A model generated the notes under the pieces. That model was not told the DNA's origin. It worked only from the letters and a program-made list of their open reading frames with translations, and made no database searches. Of a stretch of 64,000 nt of DNA, positions 1 through 11,474 are shown piece by piece (position 1 is the stretch's first letter; the number at the start of each line of letters is the position of its first letter). Where the stretch lies: positions 2,604,001 to 2,668,000 of the forward strand of contig NZ_CP080998.1 of NCBI RefSeq assembly GCF_019645835.1. Reading direction: 5' to 3'. The stretch comes from Mycolicibacterium holsaticum DSM 44478 = JCM 12374 (GTDB lineage: Bacteria; Actinomycetota; Actinomycetes; Mycobacteriales; Mycobacteriaceae). Position numbers and translations under genes: made by a program.

Positions 1-426
1 CGTGAGGCGCTGGAAAACGGCGACCAGCCGTTCGGGTCGATCCTGGTCGACGCCGACGGCCGCACCCGCTTCGAGGACCGCAACCGGGTCAAGGACGGCG
101 ACCCGACCCGCCATCCGGAATTCGCGATCGCGCGCTGGGCGGTAACCAACCTGAGCCCCGCCGAACGGGCCGGCGCCACCGTGTACACCTCCGGTGAGCA
201 CTGCCCGATGTGCGCGGCCGCGCACGCCTGGGTGGGGTTGGACCGCATCGTCTACGCGACGTCCTCGGCACAGCTGAGCCAGTGGCTGCGGGAGTGGGGT
301 GCGCCGCCGTCGCCGGTGGCGCCGCTGCCGATCACCACGGTGGCTCCCCTGCTGACCGTCGAAGGGCCGGCCCCGCAGTTCACCGAACCGATGAAGGCCC
401 TCTACGAAGCCAAGTTCCGGTCATGA
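1..426 (+). CDS. nucleoside deaminase (zinc cytidine/guanine deaminase fold), 5'-truncated
   Basis: C-terminal 141 residues of a cytidine/deoxycytidylate deaminase-fold enzyme; the gene begins before the window. The zinc site is visible: an HPEFA segment (the HAE-type histidine and proton-shuttle glutamate) and HCPMC, the PCxxC-like cysteine pair. The family deaminates free bases or nucleosides (guanine, cytosine, adenosine); the substrate cannot be read here. The stop overlaps the start of the following glycosidase gene as ATGA, so the two are probably translationally coupled. The fold is clear; the substrate is unknown. Confidence 0.8.
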   Translation, partial: REALENGDQPFGSILVDADGRTRFEDRNRVKDGDPTRHPEFAIARWAVTNLSPAERAGATVYTSGEHCPMCAAAHAWVGLDRIVYATSSAQLSQWLREWGAPPSPVAPLPITTVAPLLTVEGPAPQFTEPMKALYEAKFRS

Positions 427-1715
427 CCGAGCCCGCCTGGGTGCAGCACGTGATCTGGTGGCAGATCTACCCGCTGGGGTTCGTCGGCGCGTATCCGGCC
501 GACCCGCCGCCGGGTCCGGACGAACACCGGCTGCGCCGCGTCGTCGGATGGCTGGACCACGCCATCGAACTCGGCGCCTCCGGCATTGCGCTCGGGCCGG
601 TGTTCGCCTCCCGCACCCACGGGTACGACACCGTCGACCACTACCGCATCGACCCCCGCCTCGGTGACGACGGCGACTTCGACACGCTGGTTGCCGAGGC
701 GAAAAGCCGCGGGCTGCGCATCCTGCTCGACGGGGTGTTCAACCACGTCGCCGCCGATTTCGCCCGCTCTGACTGGTTCCGCAAGGGCGACAAGGGCTTT
801 GACACGTTCGAGGGTCACGGCAACCTGATCGCTCTCGATCACGACAATCCGGAGGTGATCACCCACACCGTCGACGTGATGACGCACTGGCTGGGCCGCG
901 GCGCCGACGGGTGGCGCCTCGATGCGGCGTACGCGGTGCCCGACCGGTTCTGGGCCGAGGTACTGCCCCTGGTCCGCGCGCGATATCCCGACGCCTGGTT
1001 CGTCGGGGAGGTCATCCACGGCGACTATGCGGCGCGCGTCGCTGAGTCGCGCTTCGATTCGGTGACCCAGTACGAGCTGTGGAAAGCGATCTGGAGCGCG
1101 CTGATCGACGGTAACTTCCACGAACTGGACTGGGCGCTGCTGCGGCACAACGAGTTCCTCGACACCTTCGTGCCGATGACGTTCGCCGGCAACCACGACG
1201 TCACCCGGATCGCCAGCCGGCTCAGCGACGCCGGACACCTCGAGCACGCGCTGGTCCTCCTGTTCACCACCGGCGGCACACCGAGCGTGTACGCCGGTGA
1301 CGAGTTCGCCTATCTCGGCGTCAAGGAGGAGCGCTTCGGCGGCGACGACGCGGTACGACCGGAATTCGGGCCCGCGCCGAACGACGACGAGCACCGCCAG
1401 GACGTGTTCCGGCTGCACCAGCACCTGATCGGTCTGCGCAGGCGACATTCCTGGCTGCACACCGCGCGTACGTCGGCGCTGCACCTGGCCAACCGTCAGT
1501 ACGTCTATGAAACCCGCGACGGTGCCACGGCGTTGGTGGTCGCGCTCAACATCGACGACGCCCCGCTTCGGGTCGCGCTGGACGACCTCGGCTTCGGCCG
1601 CGGCCGCATCGTGGCAGGGTCCGGCGCACGTCCGGCCGACACGGTGGACGAGACCGAGGTCGCGCCGCACGGCTGGCTCGTCATCGAGCCGGAGGCCCGG
1701 ACGTGGGCGCCGTGA
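423..1715 (+). CDS. GH13 alpha-amylase family glycosidase
   Basis: A 430-residue cytosolic alpha-glucan or alpha-glucoside acting enzyme with no signal peptide. The (beta/alpha)8 barrel motifs appear in order: DGVFNH near residue 103, GWRLDAA with nucleophile Asp at about 167, GEV with acid/base Glu at about 196, and NHD with the transition-state Asp at about 259. It is shorter than classic amylases and resembles the compact GH13 hydrolases common in actinobacteria. The ATG at 423 is chosen because it overlaps the upstream stop (ATGA). The reading frame stays open further upstream, but that stretch lies on the deaminase gene. The exact sugar substrate is not deducible. Confidence 0.88.
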   Translation: MTEPAWVQHVIWWQIYPLGFVGAYPADPPPGPDEHRLRRVVGWLDHAIELGASGIALGPVFASRTHGYDTVDHYRIDPRLGDDGDFDTLVAEAKSRGLRILLDGVFNHVAADFARSDWFRKGDKGFDTFEGHGNLIALDHDNPEVITHTVDVMTHWLGRGADGWRLDAAYAVPDRFWAEVLPLVRARYPDAWFVGEVIHGDYAARVAESRFDSVTQYELWKAIWSALIDGNFHELDWALLRHNEFLDTFVPMTFAGNHDVTRIASRLSDAGHLEHALVLLFTTGGTPSVYAGDEFAYLGVKEERFGGDDAVRPEFGPAPNDDEHRQDVFRLHQHLIGLRRRHSWLHTARTSALHLANRQYVYETRDGATALVVALNIDDAPLRVALDDLGFGRGRIVAGSGARPADTVDETEVAPHGWLVIEPEARTWAP

Positions 1716-2953
1716 AGCGACGGGTACCGCGTCCTGCGGAGTTGGCTCCTCTGCTGGGTTTTCGTGCGCCGCGGTTGGGCGGGCAGCGACGGCTCGCCGA
1801 TGCGTTGACCATCGCCGACCTGCGCAGGTTGGCACGGCGACGCACCCCCAGGGCGGCGTTCGATTACACCGACGGCGCCGCCGAGGATGAGCTGTCGCTG
1901 GACCGGGCGCGCCAGGCGTTCCGCGACATCGAGTTTCATCCGACGATCCTGCGTAACGTCGCCGCGGTCGACACCAGCCGCACCGTTCTGGGCGCCGCGG
2001 TCGCCCAGCCCTTCGGCATTGCCCCGACCGGTTTCACCCGGCTCATGCACACCGAGGGCGAGATCGCCGGCGCTCACGCCGCGGCACGTGCAGGTATCCC
2101 GTTCTCGCTGTCCACGCTGGGCACCGCCTCCATCGAGGATGTGCAGGCGGCTAATCCCCATGGCCGCAACTGGTTTCAGCTGTACATGTGGAAGGACCGG
2201 GACCGGTCGATGGCGCTGGTGGAGCGCGCCGCCGCGGCAGGCTACGACACGCTGCTGGTGACCGTCGACGTTCCGGTCGCAGGTGCCCGGCTTCGCGACA
2301 CCCGCAACGGCATGTCGATTCCGCCCACGCTGACCCTGCGCACCGTGCTCGATGCCCTACCGCGTGCCCGCTGGTGGTTCGACCTGCTGAGCACCGAACC
2401 GCTGGCGTTCGCGTCGCTGGACCGCTGGCCCGGCACCGTCGCCGAATACCTGGACACGATGTTCGATCCCACCGTCACGTTCGAGGATCTGGCCTGGATC
2501 AAGAAGCAGTGGCCGAATCGCCTGGTGGTCAAGGGAATCCAAACAGTTGAGGATGCCAGGGCGGTGGTGGATCTCGGAGTCGACGGTATCGTGCTGTCCA
2601 ATCACGGCGGTCGCCAACTCGACCGCGCCCCGGTGCCGTTTCACCTGCTCCCCCACGTCGCACGCGAGGTCGGCGACGACACCGAGGTTTTGCTGGACAC
2701 CGGAATCATGTCGGGAGCCGACGTCGTCGCCGCGATCGCGCTGGGCGCACGGTTCACCCTGGTCGGACGCGCCTACCTCTACGGGCTGATGGCAGGCGGT
2801 GAGGCCGGCGTCGCCCGTGCCATCGAGATCCTCTCGGCGCAGGTCAGTCGTACAATGCGGCTGCTCGGCGTGACGTCCCTCGACGAGTTGGGTCCGGGCC
2901 ACGTGACCCAGCTGCACCGGTTCGGACGCGGCGTCGGGCCGTCGTCACAGTAG
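1703..2953 (+). CDS. lldD2: FMN-dependent L-lactate dehydrogenase (LldD2 type)
   Basis: A 416-residue FMN-dependent alpha-hydroxy acid dehydrogenase that oxidises L-lactate to pyruvate. It follows M. tuberculosis LldD2 (Rv1872c, about 414 residues) closely: the [13 protein letters not shown] start region, [12 protein letters not shown], and SNHGGRQLD, which carries the catalytic base His and the substrate Arg. The GTG at 1703 has GGAGG seven bases upstream and overlaps the glycosidase gene by 13 bases. A second GTG at 1712 forms a GTGA overlap and is the alternative start. Lactate use through LldD2 supports growth of mycobacteria on host lactate. Confidence 0.93.
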   Translation: MGAVKRRVPRPAELAPLLGFRAPRLGGQRRLADALTIADLRRLARRRTPRAAFDYTDGAAEDELSLDRARQAFRDIEFHPTILRNVAAVDTSRTVLGAAVAQPFGIAPTGFTRLMHTEGEIAGAHAAARAGIPFSLSTLGTASIEDVQAANPHGRNWFQLYMWKDRDRSMALVERAAAAGYDTLLVTVDVPVAGARLRDTRNGMSIPPTLTLRTVLDALPRARWWFDLLSTEPLAFASLDRWPGTVAEYLDTMFDPTVTFEDLAWIKKQWPNRLVVKGIQTVEDARAVVDLGVDGIVLSNHGGRQLDRAPVPFHLLPHVAREVGDDTEVLLDTGIMSGADVVAAIALGARFTLVGRAYLYGLMAGGEAGVARAIEILSAQVSRTMRLLGVTSLDELGPGHVTQLHRFGRGVGPSSQ

Positions 2954-3114
2954 TCACTCCTTTCTCACTGGTCACGGCAGGTATCGGCGGATCCTGAGTC
3001 CGCGCCGAGTCGGAATCGTTAGCCAACCGCGATACGGCAACCGAGTGTCGAGCCCGTGGTCCGGCCCACCATGCGTGTTTCATTACGCAGGAAGCGACGG
3101 CAATTGCTTTGTGA

Positions 3115-4149
<1,035 letters not shown>

Positions 4150-4160
4150 ACCACCCCACA

Positions 4161-4207
4161 CAGGGAGCCTGCCGTCACCCCCGAACGGCAGGCTCCCTGC
4201 CTTTTTG
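4161..4207 (+). terminator. rho-independent terminator after fbpC
   Basis: A perfect 15-bp stem (4161-4175 with 4185-4199) with a 9-base loop, followed by CC and five T residues. It sits 12 bases after the fbpC stop and separates that gene from lon. Confidence 0.9.
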
Positions 4208-4268
4208 GGTGGTTGTGGGTGGGGCCGCCCCGCGGACGGATTCTGCGGACGGCAGAAAATTGATGTAT

Positions 4269-4295
4269 GGGAACAAACCTGCCAACCCCAAGGTT
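4269..4295 (+). promoter_or_regulatory. putative SigH/SigE-type stress promoter of lon
   Basis: GGGAACA (-35, 4269-4275), 17 bases, then GTT (-10, 4293-4295). This matches the GGAAC/GTT pattern of mycobacterial ECF sigma factors SigH and SigE. It lies 31 bases before the lon start codon, which fits a stress-induced protease. Called by eye from motif and spacing only. Confidence 0.5.
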
Positions 4296-4313
4296 GAGTC
4301 CGTCTGACTGAAC
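4293..4313 (+). promoter_or_regulatory. HAIR-like inverted repeat (HspR operator candidate) at lon
   Basis: GTTGAGT, seven bases, then ACTGAAC. The arms are complementary at 6 of 7 positions, and the site matches the HspR HAIR consensus CTTGAGT-N7-ACTCAAG at 11 of 14 positions with exact spacing. It overlaps the presumed -10 element and start site of lon, which is the right place for a repressor. Actinomycete lon has been reported as an HspR target in Streptomyces. Confidence 0.45.
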
Positions 4314-4326
4314 TTTGGAGGATTTG

Positions 4327-6681
<2,355 letters not shown>

Positions 6682-6755
6682 CCCCTACCCGCCTCCCCTG
6701 CTCGCGCTGCTGTGGCAGACGTTTGTCACCCGCTCGGCGCGGGTAGGCGGCGCAG

Positions 6756-7403
6756 GTGGAAACCTCTGACCAAAAGCAGTTGGTCCAGAGCCTGTTGGAG
6801 CATGCAGGCACCACCTACGCCGAAGAGGCGGGTATCCGGCTCAAGGACCAGCCGATGCCGCTGTTCGAACTGCTGGTGCTGTGCATGCTGGCCAGCAAGC
6901 CGATCGACGCCGCGATCGCGGTGCGCGCGGCGCGTGAGCTGTTCGCTGACGGGCTGCGCAAACCCGATGCGGTGCTCGAGGCCGAGCGCAAGGACATGAT
7001 CCGCGCGTTCGGCCGCGCACACTACGTGCGCTACGACGAAAGCTCGGCCACCCGGCTCACCGACATCGCCGAGACGGTCCGCGACGAATACGGCGGTGAC
7101 CTACGGCGATTGGCGGCCGAGAGCGAACACGACGTGCGCACCGCCGCCGATCTCCTCAAGCAGTTCAAGGGGATCGGCGACACCGGAGCCGACATCTTTC
7201 TGCGCGAGGTCCAGGACGTGTGGACCTGGGCGCGACCCTTTTTCGACACGCGTGCGGTGAACGCCGCACGCGAATTGGGGCTGCCCGGCAAGGCCGACGA
7301 CCTCGCCGGGCTCGCCCCGCGCTCGACGGCGAAGCTGGCCGCGGCGCTGGTGCGGGTGTCGCTGGACGACGAGCTGCGCGAGAAGGTCGCCGCCTCGCGA
7401 TGA
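6756..7403 (+). CDS. HhH-GPD base-excision repair family protein
   Basis: A 215-residue protein resembling endonuclease III/DNA glycosylases. A helix-hairpin-helix is visible at LKQFKGIGDTGADIF (about residues 130-145), followed by a region where the catalytic Asp would sit. No C-terminal four-cysteine iron-sulphur cluster is present, unlike classic Nth. It probably binds DNA and may excise damaged bases, but the substrate is unknown. It starts at GTG and its end overlaps the next gene by ATGA, so the pair is likely co-translated. Confidence 0.75.
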   Translation: METSDQKQLVQSLLEHAGTTYAEEAGIRLKDQPMPLFELLVLCMLASKPIDAAIAVRAARELFADGLRKPDAVLEAERKDMIRAFGRAHYVRYDESSATRLTDIAETVRDEYGGDLRRLAAESEHDVRTAADLLKQFKGIGDTGADIFLREVQDVWTWARPFFDTRAVNAARELGLPGKADDLAGLAPRSTAKLAAALVRVSLDDELREKVAASR

Positions 7404-8158
7404 TCCGCATCGGCACGTCGGGGTGGTCCTATGCGCACTGGACCGATGTGCTGTATGCGCCGGGGCTGCCGGTGGCCAAGCGGCTGGGCCGCTACGTCGA
7501 GGAGTTCGACACCGTCGAGCTCAATGCCAGCTTCTACCGCTGGCCGAAGGACAGTGCATTCACCGGGTGGCGCCAGCGGCTGCCGGACGGCTTCACCATG
7601 TCGGTCAAGGCCCAGCGCGGGTTGACGCACTACCGCCGGCTGCGGCAGCCGGAGCCCTGGATCGAGCGGTTCGACCGGTGTTGGACGGCGTTGGGCGACC
7701 GCAGCGAAGCGCTGCTGGTGCAGCCGCATCCGCAGTTGGAACGCGACGACGCACTTCTGGACACCTTCCTACGCCTCATGCCCGACCGCATCGACGTCGC
7801 GATGGAGCTACGTCATCCGTCGTGGGACGACCCCGCGGTGTATGCCCTGCTGGAGCGGCACGGCGCGGCCTATGTGGTGATGAGCGGCGCGGGGCTGCGC
7901 TGCGTGCCGCGCGTGACGGCCGAGTTGGTCTACGTCCGGATGCACGGCCCCGACCAGAACTCGATGTATGCCGGTTCCTATCCCGACGACGAACTGCGGG
8001 CCTGGGCCGAGCGAATCCTGGGCTGGGACGCCGAGGGCAGGCGGGTAGTCGTCTACTTCAACAACGACCTGGGCGGCCACGCCGTCCGAAATGCGCGCTT
8101 GCTCAAGGAGCTGACGGCGCGCGACACCGGCTCCGCTGTCGTGTTCCGCTGCGAGTAA
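7400..8158 (+). CDS. DUF72 family protein
   Basis: A 252-residue protein with the typical DUF72 opening MIRIGTSGWSYAHW, the ELNASFYRWP segment, an ELRHPSW strand and the C-terminal YFNNDLGGHAVRNA motif. The family forms a TIM barrel of unknown activity. The start overlaps the HhH-GPD stop (ATGA). Pairing with a DNA-repair gene is suggestive, but it does not assign a function. Confidence 0.85.
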   Translation: MIRIGTSGWSYAHWTDVLYAPGLPVAKRLGRYVEEFDTVELNASFYRWPKDSAFTGWRQRLPDGFTMSVKAQRGLTHYRRLRQPEPWIERFDRCWTALGDRSEALLVQPHPQLERDDALLDTFLRLMPDRIDVAMELRHPSWDDPAVYALLERHGAAYVVMSGAGLRCVPRVTAELVYVRMHGPDQNSMYAGSYPDDELRAWAERILGWDAEGRRVVVYFNNDLGGHAVRNARLLKELTARDTGSAVVFRCE

Positions 8159-8169
8159 GCTCAGATGAC

Positions 8170-9375
8170 ATGACTACATCGTCCACGATCGTCATCGTCG
8201 GCGGTGGCCTCGCCGCGGCGAAGGCCGCAGAAGCACTGCGGGACAAGGATTTCGATGGCCACATCGTCCTGTTTGCCGCCGAGGAACACCTCCCCTACGA
8301 GCGGCCGCCGCTGTCCAAGGACTACCTGGCGGGCAAGAAGGCGCTTGGCGACTTCACCGTCGCGAACTCGGCCTGGTACCGCGATCACCGCGTCGAACTG
8401 CGACTGGGCACCGAGGTGACCGGCATCGACACCGGCGCGCACACCGTTTCGCTGCCCGACGGCGACACGGTGCACTACGACAAGCTGCTGCTGGCCACCG
8501 GGTCGCGTTCGCGCAAACCGCCGATCCCCGGTGCGGATTCGGCCGGGGTGCACTACCTGCGCAGCATCGACGACGCCGAGGCGTTGAAATCGACGCTGAA
8601 AGACGGTGTTTCGTTGGCCGTCGTCGGCGCCGGATGGATCGGCCTGGAGGTGGCCGCCAACGCGCGTGAGCAAGGCGCTGCGGTCACCGTGGTCGAAACC
8701 GCCGACACCCCGCTGCAGGCAGCGCTCGGGCGTGAACTCGGCGAGGTGTTCGCCAACCTGCATCGCGAGCATGGCGTCGACCTGCGGCTGTCGACGACGG
8801 TGGACGAGGTCACCTCAGCCGGCGGCACCGCGACCGGGCTGAAACTCAACGACGGCAGCACCGTGGACGCCGACCACGTGTTGATCGCGGTCGGCGCGGC
8901 GCCCAACATCGCGCTCGCCGAGGCCGCCGGGTTGACGATCGCCGACGGCGGCGTGCAGGTCGATTCGTCGTTGCGCACCAGCGACCCGGACATCTACGCC
9001 GTCGGGGACATCGCGGCCGCCGACCACCCGCTGCTGGGCGCGCGTATCCGCACCGAACACTGGGCGAACGCGCTCAAGCAACCGGCCGTCGCCGCTGACG
9101 CGATGCTCGGCAGGCCCGCCGAATACGCCGAGCTGCCCTACTTCTTCACCGATCAGTACGACCTCGGCATGGAATACGTCGGCCACGCCCCGGACTACGC
9201 ACGGGTGGCCTATCGCGGAGACGTCGGCGCACGAGAGTTCACGGCGTTCTGGTTCGACGGCGACAGCCGGGTGATCGCCGGGATGAACGTCAACATCTGG
9301 GAGGGGCTCGACGACATCAAGGCGTTGATCCGCTCACGTGAGCCGGTCAACCCGGAACGGATCGGCGCCAGCTGA
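8170..9375 (+). CDS. FAD-dependent pyridine nucleotide-disulphide type reductase (ferredoxin/rubredoxin reductase-like)
   Basis: A 401-residue flavoprotein. An N-terminal FAD-binding Rossmann motif (IVIVGGGLAAAKAAE), a second dinucleotide site near residue 155 (VVGAGWIGLEVAA) for NAD(P)H, and the FAD-contacting IYAVGDIA near residue 278 are all present. It lacks a redox-active CxxC pair, so it belongs with the ferredoxin/putidaredoxin reductases that feed cytochrome P450s or dioxygenases. No redox partner gene lies nearby. The place next to lldD2 corresponds to Rv1869c in M. tuberculosis. The start is the ATG 11 bases after the DUF72 stop. Confidence 0.85.
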   Translation: MTTSSTIVIVGGGLAAAKAAEALRDKDFDGHIVLFAAEEHLPYERPPLSKDYLAGKKALGDFTVANSAWYRDHRVELRLGTEVTGIDTGAHTVSLPDGDTVHYDKLLLATGSRSRKPPIPGADSAGVHYLRSIDDAEALKSTLKDGVSLAVVGAGWIGLEVAANAREQGAAVTVVETADTPLQAALGRELGEVFANLHREHGVDLRLSTTVDEVTSAGGTATGLKLNDGSTVDADHVLIAVGAAPNIALAEAAGLTIADGGVQVDSSLRTSDPDIYAVGDIAAADHPLLGARIRTEHWANALKQPAVAADAMLGRPAEYAELPYFFTDQYDLGMEYVGHAPDYARVAYRGDVGAREFTAFWFDGDSRVIAGMNVNIWEGLDDIKALIRSREPVNPERIGAS

Positions 9376-9377
9376 TC

Positions 9378-9998
9378 GTGTTGGGCCACAACGCTGTCCG
9401 GTTGGCATCGCTGGCGGCAATGCTTACCCTCGTCGGCGCGGGCTGCTCGAACGAACGGATCGTCGACACCGGCGAACCGGCCGTGACCACCCAGGCGAGC
9501 ACGTCGAAGCCGCCGCCGCCCACGCCGAGCAGCAGACATCTGGTGAACGCCTTCGACTACGCCGCACATCCGCAGGGTGCGGCCGTCTACTACTTCACCA
9601 CCCCCAGCGGCAGATGGGCGTGCGCGATCGTGCCGCGGGTCAAGGCCGGCTGTCAGTCGGCGACGGGATGGGCATCGAGCCTGGGCATCTCCGGTGCACC
9701 CGATTCGGTGCCCGACGCCGCGGGCCAGGATGTGACGCCCAACGCCGTGGTGATCGAGCGTGCGGGCGAGGCGCGCTTCGTCGCGCTCGACGAACCCGAG
9801 TTCTCGCTCGCCGCCACGGATTCGGCGGACACAGCGAAGGTGCTGGACTTCAACCGGATTCTGGTCGCGGCCGGATTCCGTTGCAACGTACAGGAGTCCG
9901 GCGTGTCCTGTATGAGCGAGGCCAGCGGCAACGGGTTCACGTTCTCCGCGCAGCACTTCGCGCCGCACTACACCGAGGTACCCGCCGAGGCGCGGTGA
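9378..9998 (+). CDS. putative exported lipoprotein of unknown function
   Basis: 206 residues. It has a short hydrophobic leader ending in LVGAGC, which could be a lipobox although the -3 position is Gly rather than Leu or Val. A Thr/Pro-rich linker and a globular domain with four further cysteines (in WACAIV, GCQSA, RCNVQ and SCMSE) follow. The cysteines suggest disulphides in an exported protein. It starts at GTG two bases after the reductase stop, so it is probably in that operon. I do not recognise the family. Confidence 0.65.
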   Translation: MLGHNAVRLASLAAMLTLVGAGCSNERIVDTGEPAVTTQASTSKPPPPTPSSRHLVNAFDYAAHPQGAAVYYFTTPSGRWACAIVPRVKAGCQSATGWASSLGISGAPDSVPDAAGQDVTPNAVVIERAGEARFVALDEPEFSLAATDSADTAKVLDFNRILVAAGFRCNVQESGVSCMSEASGNGFTFSAQHFAPHYTEVPAEAR

Positions 9999-10001
9999 CG
10001 T

Positions 10002-11474
10002 CTACCGCAGCGTCGCGGTGCCGTCGGCGTTGACCGCCACCTTGGCGCCTGCGATGTCGCCGCGCACGGTCTCGGCGGCCTCGATCGGATCGGTGATGAC
10101 CGCGAGCACGCGTGCGTCGTCGGGTGTGCGCAGCGCGAGGAACGCCTTCTCCGGCGCCCCGTCACGGCTGAACGGTGTCGTCCACGTCTCGACGGTGCCC
10201 ACCCCTTCCCACTCGACGATCACGGACCGGACCGGTTCGCGGTCAACCGCCGATTGAACGTCTTCCCAACGGAATTCGTGTCGCGGCGGCTCGGCGCCGT
10301 ACACGCCGAAACTGTGCTTGGTGAGATAGCCGCCGTTGGCGGTGACCAGACCCCGCTCACCGGGATTGGCGGCCAGGTGCTCGGCCATGGTGGCGATCGA
10401 ATGGGTGACGTAGTTGTTCCACGGACCGCCGGCGAACGTGAGTCCGCCGGTCACCGTGAGCGGACGGCCGGGGTCGCCGAGCGGCAGCCCCAACTCGTTG
10501 GCGGCAACCTGCACTGCCGACGGGAAGCACGAGTACACGTCGACCGCGTCGACGTCGTCGATGCCGACGTCGGCCAGCTCCAGCACACGCCGCCCGCCGA
10601 TCCGGATCGCCGGCGAAGCCGAGAACTCCGCGCGTTCACCGATGTCGTAGGTGTCGTGGGCGTCGGTGCCGGCATACGGGAACACCCAGCGGTCGGTGGG
10701 AACCTGCAGCGTCCTGGCCTTGTCCGCGGCGGCCAGGATCAACGCCGCACCCTGATCGACCATGTTGTTGGAGTTCATCAACTTGGTGTAGGGCCAGCTG
10801 ACCATCCGGTTGTCCGGTGCGGGTTGCCAGATCTCCTCGGCCGAGCGAGCCTGCTGACTCCAGGCGTGGGGATTGCCCGCTGCCACGGCGGAGAACTGAG
10901 CCCACAGCTCACCGATGCGGCGCCGATGGTTCTCGGGTGTCTCCCCGGCGGCGATGCGCAGCGCCTGTTCGAACATCGGATAGACGTAGGCCGGCCGGTC
11001 CAGTTTGATCCGGGTGTCCGCGGGCCCGGCCATCGGCACGCTCTCGTCGGCGCCCTCGGGCAGCGGTACCGAATCGTCTTGTCTGGTCCAGTCGGGCTTG
11101 GTGCCCGCGGCCCGCAGGCGCGACCGGGTGCGCCAGGTTTCGGCACCGGTGATCAGCACCACGTCGGCGCGACCGCGCTGGATGTCCAGGCACGCCTGGT
11201 TGACCAGCGACTGCGGCACATTGCCGCCGATGCCGGTGTATCGCGTGCGGGCTGCGCCGGCCCCGATACGCTGTGCCACAAGTAGTCCCGGGTCGCGGTA
11301 GCGCCAGGACAGCAGGTTGACCACCTGTACCGCGTCGACGGCCTCGAGCAGGCGCGGATCGCCTGCCGCGCGGGCCGCCGCCACCATCAGATCGACGGGT
11401 TCCACGGTCGGGTCGTTTTCGCGCTGGTTCACCTGGCCGTAGCCGATCAGCACGGGTGTCCTCGGGTCCATCAT
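10002..11474 (-). CDS. thiolase-like acetyl-CoA acetyltransferase family protein
   Basis: A 490-residue thiolase-fold protein, probable counterpart of Rv1867. It has the opening PVLIGYGQV, the SNNMVDQGAALILAA region and GGLTFAGGPWNNYVTHSI with the conserved His. Neither thiolase cysteine is where expected: the nucleophile region reads GGNVPQSLVNQ and the C-terminal region reads TANGGYLTKHS. It is therefore likely an SCP2-like or degenerate thiolase acting on acyl-CoA without the usual chemistry. The ATG at 11474 overlaps the CoA-transferase stop (ATGA), so it is translationally coupled; an ATG at 11471 is possible. Confidence 0.78.
   Translation of the reverse strand: MMDPRTPVLIGYGQVNQRENDPTVEPVDLMVAAARAAGDPRLLEAVDAVQVVNLLSWRYRDPGLLVAQRIGAGAARTRYTGIGGNVPQSLVNQACLDIQRGRADVVLITGAETWRTRSRLRAAGTKPDWTRQDDSVPLPEGADESVPMAGPADTRIKLDRPAYVYPMFEQALRIAAGETPENHRRRIGELWAQFSAVAAGNPHAWSQQARSAEEIWQPAPDNRMVSWPYTKLMNSNNMVDQGAALILAAADKARTLQVPTDRWVFPYAGTDAHDTYDIGERAEFSASPAIRIGGRRVLELADVGIDDVDAVDVYSCFPSAVQVAANELGLPLGDPGRPLTVTGGLTFAGGPWNNYVTHSIATMAEHLAANPGERGLVTANGGYLTKHSFGVYGAEPPRHEFRWEDVQSAVDREPVRSVIVEWEGVGTVETWTTPFSRDGAPEKAFLALRTPDDARVLAVITDPIEAAETVRGDIAGAKVAVNADGTATLR

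Noticed and set aside
402..1835. Long minus-strand open frame opposite the glycosidase
   Set aside because: Typical high-GC shadow with no recognisable motif; the plus strand has a complete GH13 active site.
7423..8169. Long open frame in front of the FAD reductase that would add about 249 residues
   Set aside because: It runs antiparallel in meaning to the well-formed DUF72 gene in another frame; ATG 8170 starts a normal flavoprotein N-terminus.
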